Part shown: piece after piece, positions 18,542 through 27,960 of the stretch
Layout of the letters: each line of letters begins with the position of its first letter
How positions within the stretch are numbered: position 1 is the first letter of the stretch
Program-made: the position numbers and the translations under genes
The notes under the pieces: model-generated
What the model saw: the letters and a program-made list of their open reading frames with translations, nothing else
Database searches by the model: none
Told to the model about the DNA's origin: nothing
Source: Erysipelotrichaceae bacterium
GTDB lineage: Bacteria > Bacillota_I > Bacilli_A > Erysipelotrichales > Erysipelotrichaceae
Direction of reading: 5' to 3'
Length of the DNA stretch: 64,000 nt
Assembly: GCA_030525525.1 (NCBI GenBank)
Contig: JAUNEN010000003.1
Span: forward strand, 1-64,000

Positions 18542-19591
18542 ATGATAATAACAAAAAGAGCACGAAGTGTGCTTAGGTGGATCAGAAAGATTTACAAGCA
18601 TAAGTATAAAGTTGATTTGAGTGTAAACATTCAAATACCATGGAAAACCAAAATGCGATATAACCTCATTGGGTTTACTGATCAGGATTATTTTTCTTTC
18701 AATTTGAAAGAAAATGATTACCATCAGTATATCAGCTATCAAGAGCGACTTAGGCTGGAAGATATTAATGGTGAATATGCATCGATTCTTGGTAATAAAC
18801 TTGTCTTTGAAAGATTATTTGGCAAGTATGTCAATGTGCCAAGAATATTTTGTTGGGAAAAAGGTGGCAACTTCTTAGACCTTGAATTGGGAAAAAAAGT
18901 AGATATAACACAAATTATACGCGAACAAAAAAAGGTTATTGTAAAACCTGTTAGAAGCGTTGGCGGTGGAATAGGGATTTCTTTACTTGAATTTGAAAAT
19001 GGACAATATTATATGAATCATGAAATGATAAGTGAAGCTGATTTGCTAACTATTCTATCGAAATGTGACAATTATATATTCATTCAATATATCAGTTCAG
19101 CTGAATATTCTAGAAATGTATATTCAGGTTCGACGAATACGATACGAGTTGTTACTTGCGTTTCCAATGATAATGATATTGATGTTTTATTAGCATTTCA
19201 TCGTTTTGGCTCTGACACCAGTGCTCCAGTAGATAACATCAGCAGTGGTGGGTTGTTCTCCTTAATTGATTTAGAGACAGGTGTGCTCAGCGAAGCAAGA
19301 CAGATTGTAAATCCATCAAATCATTTTACCATGCATCCAGATACAAACGTCTTGATAAAAGGTCTTCAAATACCTGGATGGCATGATTTGTTAGACTACA
19401 TAATAAATGCACATAAATGTTTTGCGTATTATAACTTTATGGCATGGGATATTGCCATTGATGAGTTTAATCAATATTGGGTATTAGAGATCAATAGAGG
19501 TTGTGATTTAAGCATTCAGATGATAAAACCTCAAAGATATGAAAAGCTCGGGAAATATATGCGTTCCAAAGGATTGCTTGATAAATGGTGA
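18542..19591 (+). CDS. Sugar-transfer-associated ATP-grasp protein
   Basis: 349 residues. ATP-grasp features: VIVKPVRSVGGGIGI near 130-144 (ATP-binding lysine and glycine loop), FIQYISSAEYSRN near 180-192, TNTIRVVTCVSND near 197-209, DNISSGGLFSLID near 230-242 and FMAWDIAID plus LEINRG near 299-322 (metal-binding acid residues). This is the pattern of ATPgrasp_ST proteins from capsule loci, expected to form an amide or ester through an acyl phosphate. It starts 6 bases after the dehydrogenase and is followed 33 bases later by a second ATP-grasp gene. Confidence 0.8.
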   Translation: MIITKRARSVLRWIRKIYKHKYKVDLSVNIQIPWKTKMRYNLIGFTDQDYFSFNLKENDYHQYISYQERLRLEDINGEYASILGNKLVFERLFGKYVNVPRIFCWEKGGNFLDLELGKKVDITQIIREQKKVIVKPVRSVGGGIGISLLEFENGQYYMNHEMISEADLLTILSKCDNYIFIQYISSAEYSRNVYSGSTNTIRVVTCVSNDNDIDVLLAFHRFGSDTSAPVDNISSGGLFSLIDLETGVLSEARQIVNPSNHFTMHPDTNVLIKGLQIPGWHDLLDYIINAHKCFAYYNFMAWDIAIDEFNQYWVLEINRGCDLSIQMIKPQRYEKLGKYMRSKGLLDKW

Positions 19592-19624
19592 ATTATATTT
19601 AATTTGAAATATCGAGGTGAAAAA

Positions 19625-20707
19625 GTGAACATAAACGAGGAATTTAAACGAAGTGTTAAGTTGTCGCCAATATACAAATTTCTTCTTTCAAAAGATTGGT
19701 TTTTGAAAAAAAAGTATTTTGAGCAATTAGAGTATGCTGAAAGATTTATAAAATTTCATAATGTGAAAATAAATAAAGACTCAAAGACAATTGCAAAGGA
19801 AATGGTAGATGCAAAAGTTCGATATGGAATGGCGTTTGAGGAATTCTTCCAATTTCATTTTGAAGGGAAGAATGATGATTATAAAAGTCAGTTTGTAGGA
19901 GATAACGAGCGTTTGAAAAGATTCACAGAGAAACTGAATGAAAAGCCTGATCTGTTTTGGAATGAATACAAAACATATGAGTATTTCAAACCATATTACA
20001 AACGTGATGTTTGCTGTTTAAATAATGAAATTGAACAAGAAAAAAACCTATATAGTTTTTTTGAAAAACACAAATGTTTTGTAGTAAAACCAATTGATGC
20101 AAGTCAAGGTAACGGTGTGAATAAGTATGATATTTCGAACATGGAATTATATCAAGTAATTAATATGATCAAAAATGATTATTCCGATAAACCAGTCATT
20201 ATTGAAGAACTAATTAGTCAAGATGAAGAACTATCTAGGTTGCATCCTCAATCTGTGAATACGGTGAGAATTGTGACGTTTAACTTTGGCGATCATATTG
20301 AGTGCAGATATCCGTGCTTAAGAATGGGAGTTGGGGATTCAATTGTTGATAACGGGGCTGCTGGTGGGATTTTTGCAGCTGTTGATGTTAACACCGGCAA
20401 ATTATTGAAAGTTGCTGATGAACTAGGCCATGAATATGCAGAGCATCCAGATACGAAAGTTGATTTTAGAAACTATGTTATTCCTAAATGGAACGAAGTG
20501 AAATCCTTAGGAATTAAGCTTGCTAAATTAATACCTGAAAATAGATATTGCAGTTGGGATTTTGCTCTTCAGAATGGCGAGTGGATATTAATTGAAGTGA
20601 ATTCAAGCGGCCATCTTCTTTGGCAAATTGCAATGAATCAAGGATTGAGAACAGATTTAAAAAATATTGTCAAAAAAATGAAAACTAACCAGATTCAACA
20701 TAAATAA
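19625..20707 (+). CDS. Second ATP-grasp protein (sugar-transfer-associated type)
   Basis: 360 residues from GTG 19625, which has GAGGTGA just upstream (19614-19620); a longer frame from TTG 19604 has no such site. Motifs: CFVVKPIDASQGNGV near 147-161, VIIEELISQDEE near 188-199, VNTVRIVTFN near 208-217, DNGAAGGIFAAVD near 239-251 and CSWDFAL with LIEVNSSG near 309-329. It is related in motif order to the preceding ATP-grasp but not a recent copy. Two adjacent ATP-grasp ligases suggest two sequential condensations, or one for each of two acids. Confidence 0.8.
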   Translation: MNINEEFKRSVKLSPIYKFLLSKDWFLKKKYFEQLEYAERFIKFHNVKINKDSKTIAKEMVDAKVRYGMAFEEFFQFHFEGKNDDYKSQFVGDNERLKRFTEKLNEKPDLFWNEYKTYEYFKPYYKRDVCCLNNEIEQEKNLYSFFEKHKCFVVKPIDASQGNGVNKYDISNMELYQVINMIKNDYSDKPVIIEELISQDEELSRLHPQSVNTVRIVTFNFGDHIECRYPCLRMGVGDSIVDNGAAGGIFAAVDVNTGKLLKVADELGHEYAEHPDTKVDFRNYVIPKWNEVKSLGIKLAKLIPENRYCSWDFALQNGEWILIEVNSSGHLLWQIAMNQGLRTDLKNIVKKMKTNQIQHK

Positions 20708-21028
20708 TTAGTGGTATTTTCATTGAGCTGTAGGAAGAAACTGCATCAATTACTGATGCATAAATACTGATTTACATATGGGTGAATCTATCAAATGAAC
20801 ATTCAAAACCGACAATAAAGTGAAGGATACTAGTTTCCGACTGATACTCAGATGTATAAAGAGGATCAATTACAATAAATAGAGTTACAGGTTTTAAGAA
20901 AATGGATAGGAAATAATGAATATCCTTACAAAATATTAAACTGAGGCGATATCTCTTTCGAAATCCAATTTGTGAAATCAATTATTTTGCACATTTGGTT
21001 AAGTTTTTTTGTAGATCGGAGATATTTG
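20708..21028. other. AT-rich non-coding stretch
   Basis: 321 bases with no convincing gene. A TGCATC/GATGCA stem lies at 20742-20760 without a T-run. Near 20925-21050 one + frame, lacking a start codon, reads about 40 basic/hydrophobic residues; it might be a decayed C-terminus but matches nothing recognised. GGAG at 21018-21021 serves the next gene. Confidence 0.5.
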
Positions 21029-21985
21029 ATGATTGGAATTATAGGTAGTGATACTACTAAGAATTATGGACTGTTTAATGAAGTGATAGATAAACCATAG
21101 TATAAGGTTGTGTATGCAGATAAACCTGCATATATCAAAACATTCCTAATCAGAGTACTTAGAAAACTTGGATTGCACTATGGAAATACTGATCAGAAAG
21201 TTCAGCCTTGGCAGGACAATATGTTAAGAGACATTATAGACTTTGAGAAACTGTTGGTGATTGGTACTGCTTTACGACGTTTTGATCTCCGATTTCTTGA
21301 GGACTGTAAAATAAAAAATCCAGAATTGAAGATTTATTGTCTTTTGCTGAATTCTGTTTCTTCTATTACGTTTAGCAATTATACTATCAAGTCTAAGTTT
21401 AATTCTTTTCCATGGGATTCAGTTTTGACTTTTGATCCAATTGATGCGAGAGAGAATAACTGGAGATATATTGGATTAAATTATTATTCAAAACATCAGA
21501 TGCTGGGCATAGAGAAAATTGAAAATGATATCTTCTTTGCTGGATCAATTGTCGGAAGCAGGGGTGATAAGATTATAGAAATACTGAAATATCTCAGTGA
21601 AAATAGTATTTCTTGTGAGTTTATGTGTCCTAGAGTGAACAAGTCACAGAGAAGCCAGGATTTTCCGGATGGAATAAATCTTCTTAGAAAAAGAGTTTCC
21701 TATTCGGAAATTCTTCAAAAAATGTTAAAGAGCAACTGCATTCTTGAAATTCTTCAGCCCGGACAAGGGGGGGGAACGCTACGCTATTTTGAAGCAGTTT
21801 GCTATAACAAGAAATTATTGACAACGAATCAGAGAATAAAAGAATACCTATTTTACAACGAGAAGTACATGAAGATATTTAGTGACTTTTCTGATATTGA
21901 TTTGAATTGGATTCGTAAAGTTGAACCAATTGATTATGGTTATGTCGATGAATTTTCCCCTAAGTATTTAAAACTTGATGAGTAG
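21029..21985 (+). pseudogene. Glycosyltransferase-like gene interrupted by an in-frame TAG
   Basis: The ATG at 21029 has GGAG 7 bases upstream and reads MIGIIGSDTTKNYGLFNEVIDKP. A TAG follows at 21098-21100, and the same frame stays open for 295 further codons to 21985. The start resembles Rossmann-type N-termini of capsule glycosyltransferases. The rest (FAGSIVGSRGDKI, YSEILQKMLKSNCILEI, GGGTLRYFEAVCYNKKLLTTN) resembles GT-B donor domains of poorly characterised polysaccharide proteins. A restart at GTG 21110 would give 291 residues but removes the first strand and has no good ribosome site. The gene also carries a G8 run at 21767-21774. Family assignment is moderate; the interruption is read directly. 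Confidence 0.72.
21767..21774 (+). repeat. G8 homopolymer tract in coding sequence
   Basis: Eight consecutive G encode part of Gln-Gly-Gly-Gly-Thr in the interrupted glycosyltransferase-like gene. Gly has other codons, and such tracts are rare in AT-rich DNA. Poly-G runs of this length slip during replication and switch genes on and off in some bacteria. The present length keeps the frame open. Confidence 0.85.
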
Positions 21986-22007
21986 AAATAAAAAACAGGA
22001 GGAGCAT

Positions 22008-23744
22008 ATGATCTACGGCGCAATATTAGCTGGCGGAATTGGAAAACGTATGGAAAACCATTCTGTTCCCAAGCAATTTATTACTATTGCAGGTACACCT
22101 ATTATTATTTTGACGTTACGGGAATTTCTGAGAAACGAACGCTTTGACCGAATATATGTGGCTGTGCATCCGGACTGGATGGATTATGCCATTCGCTTGT
22201 TTGACAGCTATCTGTCTGATGATGAAAAAGACAGAATTACAATTGTGAGCGGTGGTAAGGAGCGCCTGGACTCGTTTGCAAATATCATGGAAAAAGTGAT
22301 TCAGGAGAATGGAATATCTTCTGATGATGTTTTAATCTGCCATGATTCAGTCCGTCCATTTGTCAGACAGCAGATGATTAATGATTGTATAGATGCAACG
22401 CTAGAGGATCATTTTGCTCTTACTGTAGTACCCACGACAGATACAATTCATACTTCTTCTGATCACAGGTATCTTGAAGGAACACTTGACAGAACTCAGC
22501 TTTTCAATGGTCAGACACCTTCTGGTTTTAATGTGGAGCTGTTAAAAAAAGCCTTGGATAGCTTTACTGATGAGGCAAAAGCATCTATCACAGGCACAAC
22601 ACAATTGATTTTGAAACTTGGCTACAAGATAAGAATCGTTCAGGGGCATACAGGAAATTTTAAAATTACAACTGACAATGATTTGGAAGTGGCCGAGAGA
22701 ATCATGCAGTCTGCACCAAAGACACGGAAAGTCAGTTTGCTTGACTGCACATTGCGCGATGGCGGTATTGTTTTGAATTTTGATTATGGATCTGAAAGAA
22801 TGCAAAAAATCAAATCGATTCTTGAGGAGACTGGAGTGGAATATATCGAATGTGGATATATTGATGAAAAGAAAGGCAGTCCAGAAGGGCGGACGTGTTT
22901 TAACAATGAAGTATCGATTGAAAAAACACTCTTATCATCAGGAAAAAAAGAAGGTGTTACGTATGTGGCAATGATTGATTATGGCACATTTAATATGGAT
23001 CTTTTGCAGCCAAGAAATAATCAAGGTATTGATGGAATCAGACTTGCCTTTCATAAGGAACATGTTCCCAGGTTTGTTGAACAAGGCAGAAAAATCTTAG
23101 AAAAAGGCTATGATCTCTACATTCAGCCGATGGTTTCGATGCGATACACCGATGATGAATATAAAGATCTGATCAGGATGTGCAATGAAGAATTGCCGGA
23201 AGCGAAAGGCTTTTATGTTGTTGACAGTTTCGGCCAGATGGATAATATGGATCTTCGCCATAAACTTGATTTGGCAGATACACATCTGTCTATGTCCATG
23301 GTGTTGGGTTTTCATGCTCACAATAACAGGCAGATGGCTTATTCAAATGCACTTGCGTTCCTGGATTTCAATGCCAAACATGACACAATTCTTGATGCAA
23401 GTATTATGGGAATGGGAAAAGGAGCAGGCAATCTCTGTACAGAATTGATTGAAGCAGCCCTTAATAAAGAAGGAAAGAATTACAATTCAACAGTGATCTA
23501 TGATGCTATTTCAGAGTATTTTGCACAACAGCAGAAGATTACACCGTGGGGATATAGTCTTGATTACTATCTTTCTTCGCTTTATTCATGCACGCCGAGT
23601 TATATTAAGATTTTTACGAGTGATGAACGTGTGACAACAGATATATTAATTGATCTTCTGAAAAATATGCCTGACGAAAAGCGTGCAGCATGTGACAGGG
23701 TTTTCGCTAAGCAGTATCTTGTTAACTACTTTAAGGATTGCTGA
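22008..23744 (+). CDS. Fusion: IspD/TarI-type cytidylyltransferase + DRE-TIM (HMGL-like) aldolase
   Basis: 578 residues from ATG 22008 with AGGAGGAG just upstream (21997-22004). Residues 1-235 are a cytidylyltransferase: LAGGIGKRM 7-15, VPKQF 20-24, HDSVRPF 112-118 and FKITTDNDL 218-226. Residues 241 to about 490 are a DRE-TIM metallolyase-like barrel: DCTLRDGG 246-253, metal His pair in GFHAHNN 434-440 and GMGKGAGN 468-475. It resembles the 4-hydroxy-2-oxovalerate aldolase-like group found in polysaccharide loci. The joint suggests that a carbon skeleton made by the aldolase domain, or derived from it, is activated as a CDP ester. LicD genes downstream are the natural users. The product is unknown; a role in isoprenoid synthesis is unlikely. 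Confidence 0.87.
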   Translation: MIYGAILAGGIGKRMENHSVPKQFITIAGTPIIILTLREFLRNERFDRIYVAVHPDWMDYAIRLFDSYLSDDEKDRITIVSGGKERLDSFANIMEKVIQENGISSDDVLICHDSVRPFVRQQMINDCIDATLEDHFALTVVPTTDTIHTSSDHRYLEGTLDRTQLFNGQTPSGFNVELLKKALDSFTDEAKASITGTTQLILKLGYKIRIVQGHTGNFKITTDNDLEVAERIMQSAPKTRKVSLLDCTLRDGGIVLNFDYGSERMQKIKSILEETGVEYIECGYIDEKKGSPEGRTCFNNEVSIEKTLLSSGKKEGVTYVAMIDYGTFNMDLLQPRNNQGIDGIRLAFHKEHVPRFVEQGRKILEKGYDLYIQPMVSMRYTDDEYKDLIRMCNEELPEAKGFYVVDSFGQMDNMDLRHKLDLADTHLSMSMVLGFHAHNNRQMAYSNALAFLDFNAKHDTILDASIMGMGKGAGNLCTELIEAALNKEGKNYNSTVIYDAISEYFAQQQKITPWGYSLDYYLSSLYSCTPSYIKIFTSDERVTTDILIDLLKNMPDEKRAACDRVFAKQYLVNYFKDC

Positions 23745-23749
23745 CGTAC

Positions 23750-24769
23750 ATGAATGAGGAAAATAGGAATTATAAACTGCAGCTGATCAGCAAATACAGA
23801 ACGATTTTGATGGGAATATCTATTTTAATGATTACCTTCTGTCATTTGGATATAGCACGCAGATATAATGGTCTGCCGGGAATTAAACTCGGCAGTCTGC
23901 TGCACTTGTTTACTGTAGGTGTAGATATCTTCATGTTTCTTTCTGGATTTGGGTTATGGTATTCCTTAAGTAATAATAATGATGCTAAGACTTTTCTGAA
24001 AAAACGCATCATAAAGTTACTTCCTAAATACATTGTAATTGCCGGGATAACTTACTTTCTATATGATCTGATTATTGCAAAGCACGGATTTCTGAAGTTT
24101 GTACAGGATTATACGTTTCTATCTTGGGTATTGTATGGCAGTACCAGATACTGGTTCGTTGCAGGCATTTTAATATTTTATATATTCTTTCCGCTGATTT
24201 TCAAAGTTATTTCGAATGATGCGGTAAAAGATAGATATAAGATGTTTGTTTTCTTGATTGTCTTTCTTGCTATTGTTTTCTTTTTTGATACACATTTTGA
24301 GCGTTACCGTGATTTCAGGATTGCAATTGAGAGGCTTCCTGTATTCATCCTCGGGGCATTATGTGCAAAGTATTCTGATAAAACAATCAGCAGATTGCAT
24401 CTTGGCATAATGACAGCAATCGGATTAATATTTACTGCTGTGCAGATGCTCTCTGATCCTTTTCAATCATGGGTTTCGCATACGCCATATATGTATTATT
24501 TATCAAGAGGATTGTTCGCTGTTTCTTTGATGATCGTGTTTATTCTTATCCTGGAAAAATTGAGCGGGGACACACTTTCGATACTGCAAGGAGGATTTAC
24601 TCTTCTTGGCACAGCTACTTACGAGATATATCTCTTCCATCAGAGTTATATGATTTTATTGAATTTTCCACCTTACTTGCCCGGTTACATCCTGGCAGCA
24701 GTTATTATGCCTGTGTTTTCAGGCATAATACTAAAATCTATTACAAAAATAAGTAAATTAGAAATGTAA
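23750..24769 (+). CDS. Membrane acyltransferase (acyltransferase 3 / OafA family)
   Basis: 339 residues from ATG 23750 (AAGGA at 23733-23737). About ten hydrophobic segments. The family-specific start includes RTILMGISILMITFCHLDIAR near 17-37 (catalytic His region) and GVDIFMFLSGFGLWYSL near 55-71, with FHQSYM near 303-308 at the end. Acyltransferase-3 proteins O-acetylate sugars at the membrane using acetyl-CoA. Acceptor unknown. It starts 6 bases after the fusion enzyme's stop. A second full member is at 37440-38471. Confidence 0.88.
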   Translation: MNEENRNYKLQLISKYRTILMGISILMITFCHLDIARRYNGLPGIKLGSLLHLFTVGVDIFMFLSGFGLWYSLSNNNDAKTFLKKRIIKLLPKYIVIAGITYFLYDLIIAKHGFLKFVQDYTFLSWVLYGSTRYWFVAGILIFYIFFPLIFKVISNDAVKDRYKMFVFLIVFLAIVFFFDTHFERYRDFRIAIERLPVFILGALCAKYSDKTISRLHLGIMTAIGLIFTAVQMLSDPFQSWVSHTPYMYYLSRGLFAVSLMIVFILILEKLSGDTLSILQGGFTLLGTATYEIYLFHQSYMILLNFPPYLPGYILAAVIMPVFSGIILKSITKISKLEM

Positions 24770-24882
24770 AGTCAGTGATAATTTGCTGGATGTTATATGA
24801 TTGCAACTACTGAAATGTTACAGATACTTGGAATAAGCTATCATATCTGTATTAACTTTTGAATTCAATGGAGGAATACCTA

Positions 24883-25797
24883 ATGATTGAATTGAACATC
24901 GAAGTTCCAGATCAGTTTCTGGAACCTGAGGTAATATGTGACTATGAAGTGTCGAAGCAAATGAAGGAGATATGGGCAATTGAGCTTGACCTTTTCAATG
25001 AACTTGATCGAGTTTGCAAAAAACATGGGCTATCATATTTTGCGGGAGCCGGGACATTGCTTGGGGCTATTCGACATAAAGGTTTTATTCCATGGGATGA
25101 TGACATGGACTTTTATATGCTCAGATCAGATTATGACAAACTGATAAATTTGGCAAATGAGTTCGCCCATCCGTATTTTCTGCAGACCGGTTATACAGAT
25201 CAGGCTATTATGAGAACACATGTCCGAATAAGAAACAGCAATACAACTGCATGCTCATCATGGGAAAAGCAGTTTGACTGCAACAAAGGAGTATTTATAG
25301 ATATTTTTCCGCTGGATGGTATTACTGAAAATAAGTTTAAAGATAAGACGCAGAAAGCATTGAACATGATTTACCGGACAGTAATGAGGAACAAACAACC
25401 TATAAATTTCAAGCAACAGCCACTAAAGATATCGTTGAAACAAGCCGCCATTAATACGGTTGTGACAATTGCTCACCGTGACAAAACAAAAGCAATGATC
25501 AGATATGAAAATAATCTGAGAAAGTATTCTGATAAAAACGCAAAAATGTGGGGGAACAGGACGCTTGTTTTTGATTGCCCAAAATCAAGAAGACCTCTGG
25601 AAGATTGGATGGATATCATTCATGTACCTTTTGAGTTCATGGAGATCCCTATTCCAAGAAACTATGATGAAATACTTCGGCAGCAGTATGGGAATTATAT
25701 GGAATTTCCTAAAGATAAAACACAGGGTAAGCTTCATGAGGTGATTATCGTTTCCACAGATACCCCGTATAAGGAGTATCTGAAGAATTACAAATAA
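24883..25797 (+). CDS. LicD family phosphotransferase
   Basis: 304 residues. ATG 24883 is chosen because of GGAGGA at 24870-24875. The LicD hallmark lies near 45-73: GLSYFAGAGTLLGAIRHKG then FIPWDDDMDF, the nucleotidyltransferase-fold metal site. The C-terminal RQQYGNYMEFP (about 275-285) is also typical. LicD proteins transfer phosphocholine, phosphoribitol or other alcohol phosphates from CDP-linked donors to sugars. Donor genes are close: cytidylyltransferases at 22008 and 34378. No licA/licB/licC choline genes are visible, so choline is not assumed. Confidence 0.9.
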   Translation: MIELNIEVPDQFLEPEVICDYEVSKQMKEIWAIELDLFNELDRVCKKHGLSYFAGAGTLLGAIRHKGFIPWDDDMDFYMLRSDYDKLINLANEFAHPYFLQTGYTDQAIMRTHVRIRNSNTTACSSWEKQFDCNKGVFIDIFPLDGITENKFKDKTQKALNMIYRTVMRNKQPINFKQQPLKISLKQAAINTVVTIAHRDKTKAMIRYENNLRKYSDKNAKMWGNRTLVFDCPKSRRPLEDWMDIIHVPFEFMEIPIPRNYDEILRQQYGNYMEFPKDKTQGKLHEVIIVSTDTPYKEYLKNYK

Positions 25798-25920
25798 TAG
25801 TTTTATCCGTAATAACGGAACCGCACTTTTTATTAATAAATATGTATAACGAAGAGGATGTGATCCTGGTAGGACGTCAGGTATTACACCCAGTCCCTAT
25901 ATAGTAGGAGGAGAGTTTCT

Positions 25921-26970
25921 ATGGGAGAGTTGGTTTCTATTATTATTCCTGTATATAACTCGCAAGATTATTTGGAACAATGTCTGGATAGTATTCTAAA
26001 CCAGACATACAGCAATCTTGAAGTGATTTTGATAGATAATTGTTCTACTGACAGCAGTCTTTCAATCTGTGAAAAATACCAATATAAAGATGATCGGGTA
26101 AAAATCCTAAACGAAACAAAAAAGGGCTGTTCAGCTGTAAGAAATACCGGAATGAAGTATATGAGCGGCAAATATGTTTGCTTTGCTGACAGCGATGACT
26201 GGATGGATCGGGAAGCAATTGAAAAATGTGTTTCAGAAATCGAGCTTAGAGATGCAGACATGGTTATGTACAGCTATGTGCGCGAGTATGAAAATAGATC
26301 AGCAAAAAGACAGCTTTTTGATCATGACATGATTTTTGAAGAAGATGAAATTCGCAATACCCTGAGGCGGAGGTTGATTGGATTATATGGTGAAGAGCTT
26401 CGGCATCCTGAACTTGCCGATAGTTTTTCTACAGCATGGGCAAAGCTTTATCGTGCGGATTATGTCCGAGAAATTGAATTTATTGACAATCAATATATAG
26501 GAACCAATGAGGACGGGCTGTTTAATCTGGATTATCTCTTGCTTTCTCATAGAATTGTTTATATCAACCAATTCTACTATCATTATCGCAAACCGAATAA
26601 TGATAGAACTGCAACTTCAAGCTATAATGTCAGCCATATTGACAGGTGGAATCATATGATCGGTGAAATTCGAAATAGAATTGACCCGAATGATCCAGTT
26701 CAGACAACTGCATTGCAAAATAGAATCTGTATCAGCATTATCGGGCAGGCTATGAACGTTGTAAGATCCAGGCAATCCCTGCATCAAAAGAAAAAAGTTA
26801 TTGCTGACTTACTCAATTTGGAGTTATACCAGAATGCTTTTAAAGAATTACAGATTGAGTATTTCTCGGCGCATTGGAAAATCTTCTTTTATGCCTGTAA
26901 GAATAAACAATCTACTGCAGTACTGCTGATGGCAGAGGCTATTTTTCGACTGCGCAAATACGTCGGGTAA
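25921..26970 (+). CDS. GT2-family glycosyltransferase
   Basis: 349 residues. GT-A motifs: VSIIIPVYNSQDYLEQCLDSIL near 5-26, ILIDNCSTDSS near 37-47 (DNCS instead of the commoner DDGS) and CFADSDDWM near 91-99 (DXD). A GT2 insertion with ADSFSTAWAKLYRADYV near 166-182 is common in capsule enzymes of this type. GGAGGAG stands just before the start codon. The 123 bases upstream hold a small TCCGT/ACGGA stem followed by an interrupted T-run, too weak to call a terminator. Confidence 0.9.
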   Translation: MGELVSIIIPVYNSQDYLEQCLDSILNQTYSNLEVILIDNCSTDSSLSICEKYQYKDDRVKILNETKKGCSAVRNTGMKYMSGKYVCFADSDDWMDREAIEKCVSEIELRDADMVMYSYVREYENRSAKRQLFDHDMIFEEDEIRNTLRRRLIGLYGEELRHPELADSFSTAWAKLYRADYVREIEFIDNQYIGTNEDGLFNLDYLLLSHRIVYINQFYYHYRKPNNDRTATSSYNVSHIDRWNHMIGEIRNRIDPNDPVQTTALQNRICISIIGQAMNVVRSRQSLHQKKKVIADLLNLELYQNAFKELQIEYFSAHWKIFFYACKNKQSTAVLLMAEAIFRLRKYVG

Positions 26971-26979
26971 GAGACTGTT

Positions 26980-27942
26980 ATGAAATATTCTGTGATTATA
27001 CCCGTTTATCAGTCGGAATTCACTGTAGCACGCTGTTTGGACAGTCTGTTGATGCAGGAGTGTTCAAATGCGGAGCTGATTATTGTGAATGACGGATCTA
27101 CTGATAATTGCGACGAAATTTGCCGAGCCTATGCTAAAAAATACAGCAATATTAAATACTTCAAAAAAGAAAATGGAGGAGTATCCAGTGCCAGAAACTA
27201 CGGCTTGAAGCATAGTGAAGGAGAATACATTCTGTTTGTGGACAGCGACGACGCGGTCACAGCAGATTATTTTGCGACCATAAACAAGACAGTAAATGAA
27301 AATTCTGATCTTACTGTATTTGGCATTAAATTCCTGAATGACGCAAGAGAGTTGTGTCTGGATAATGCCTTGCTGGATGATAAAAAGAAGATTGCTCAAT
27401 ATATCTGCGAGTATATCCGCCGGAATAAATTCAATCATCTTTACTCTAAAGTGTTTAGGCGGAATATTATTCAGAAATACGGGATCAAGTTCAATGAGAG
27501 GTTATCGATTGCAGAAGATCTTTGCTTCATATTTGAATATGTCGTTCATATTTCAAAATTACATGTGATTCAGGATTGTCTTTATATTCTGGATGATACA
27601 AACCAGAACTCCTTATCCAGAAAGGCAAGAGCAGAACTTGGTAAGCAGCTCTTTGACGCGAATATGAGTATGTATGCAGCACTTGGACATGCAGAACCAG
27701 ATTGTAAACCGATTTATTTGGAAACTCTGAATTGGATGTTCTATCGAAGTGCATATTCTGCATTTACTGAATCGAAGAAATTCAGACTTAGCAAAAAAGA
27801 TGAGAAGAAATATATAAAGGAAATATGTGCGTTATACAAATCAGCGAAAATCAAAAATGATACATTGAAGACCAATTTAATTGCTCTACCAATATGGTTG
27901 GAGATGGTACCACTAATCCGTATAATGATAAGGATAAAATAA
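26980..27942 (+). CDS. GT2-family glycosyltransferase
   Basis: 320 residues. GT-A motifs: YSVIIPVYQSEFTVARCLDSLL near 3-24, LIIVNDGSTDNCDEI near 34-48, SSARNYGLKHSEGEYILFVDSDD near 69-91 and a later YSKVFRRNII with AEDLCF near 155-182. This is the classical capsule GT2 architecture. It begins 9 bases after the preceding GT2 and ends 18 bases before a LicD gene. The three genes probably add and decorate one branch. Confidence 0.9.
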   Translation: MKYSVIIPVYQSEFTVARCLDSLLMQECSNAELIIVNDGSTDNCDEICRAYAKKYSNIKYFKKENGGVSSARNYGLKHSEGEYILFVDSDDAVTADYFATINKTVNENSDLTVFGIKFLNDARELCLDNALLDDKKKIAQYICEYIRRNKFNHLYSKVFRRNIIQKYGIKFNERLSIAEDLCFIFEYVVHISKLHVIQDCLYILDDTNQNSLSRKARAELGKQLFDANMSMYAALGHAEPDCKPIYLETLNWMFYRSAYSAFTESKKFRLSKKDEKKYIKEICALYKSAKIKNDTLKTNLIALPIWLEMVPLIRIMIRIK

Positions 27943-27960
27943 ACTGTGGAGGGAAGAAGA

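Noticed and set aside
22008-23744. MEP-pathway IspD
   Set aside because: The sequence motifs are shared, but fusion to an aldolase and the capsule context point to a CDP-alcohol or CDP-acid enzyme.
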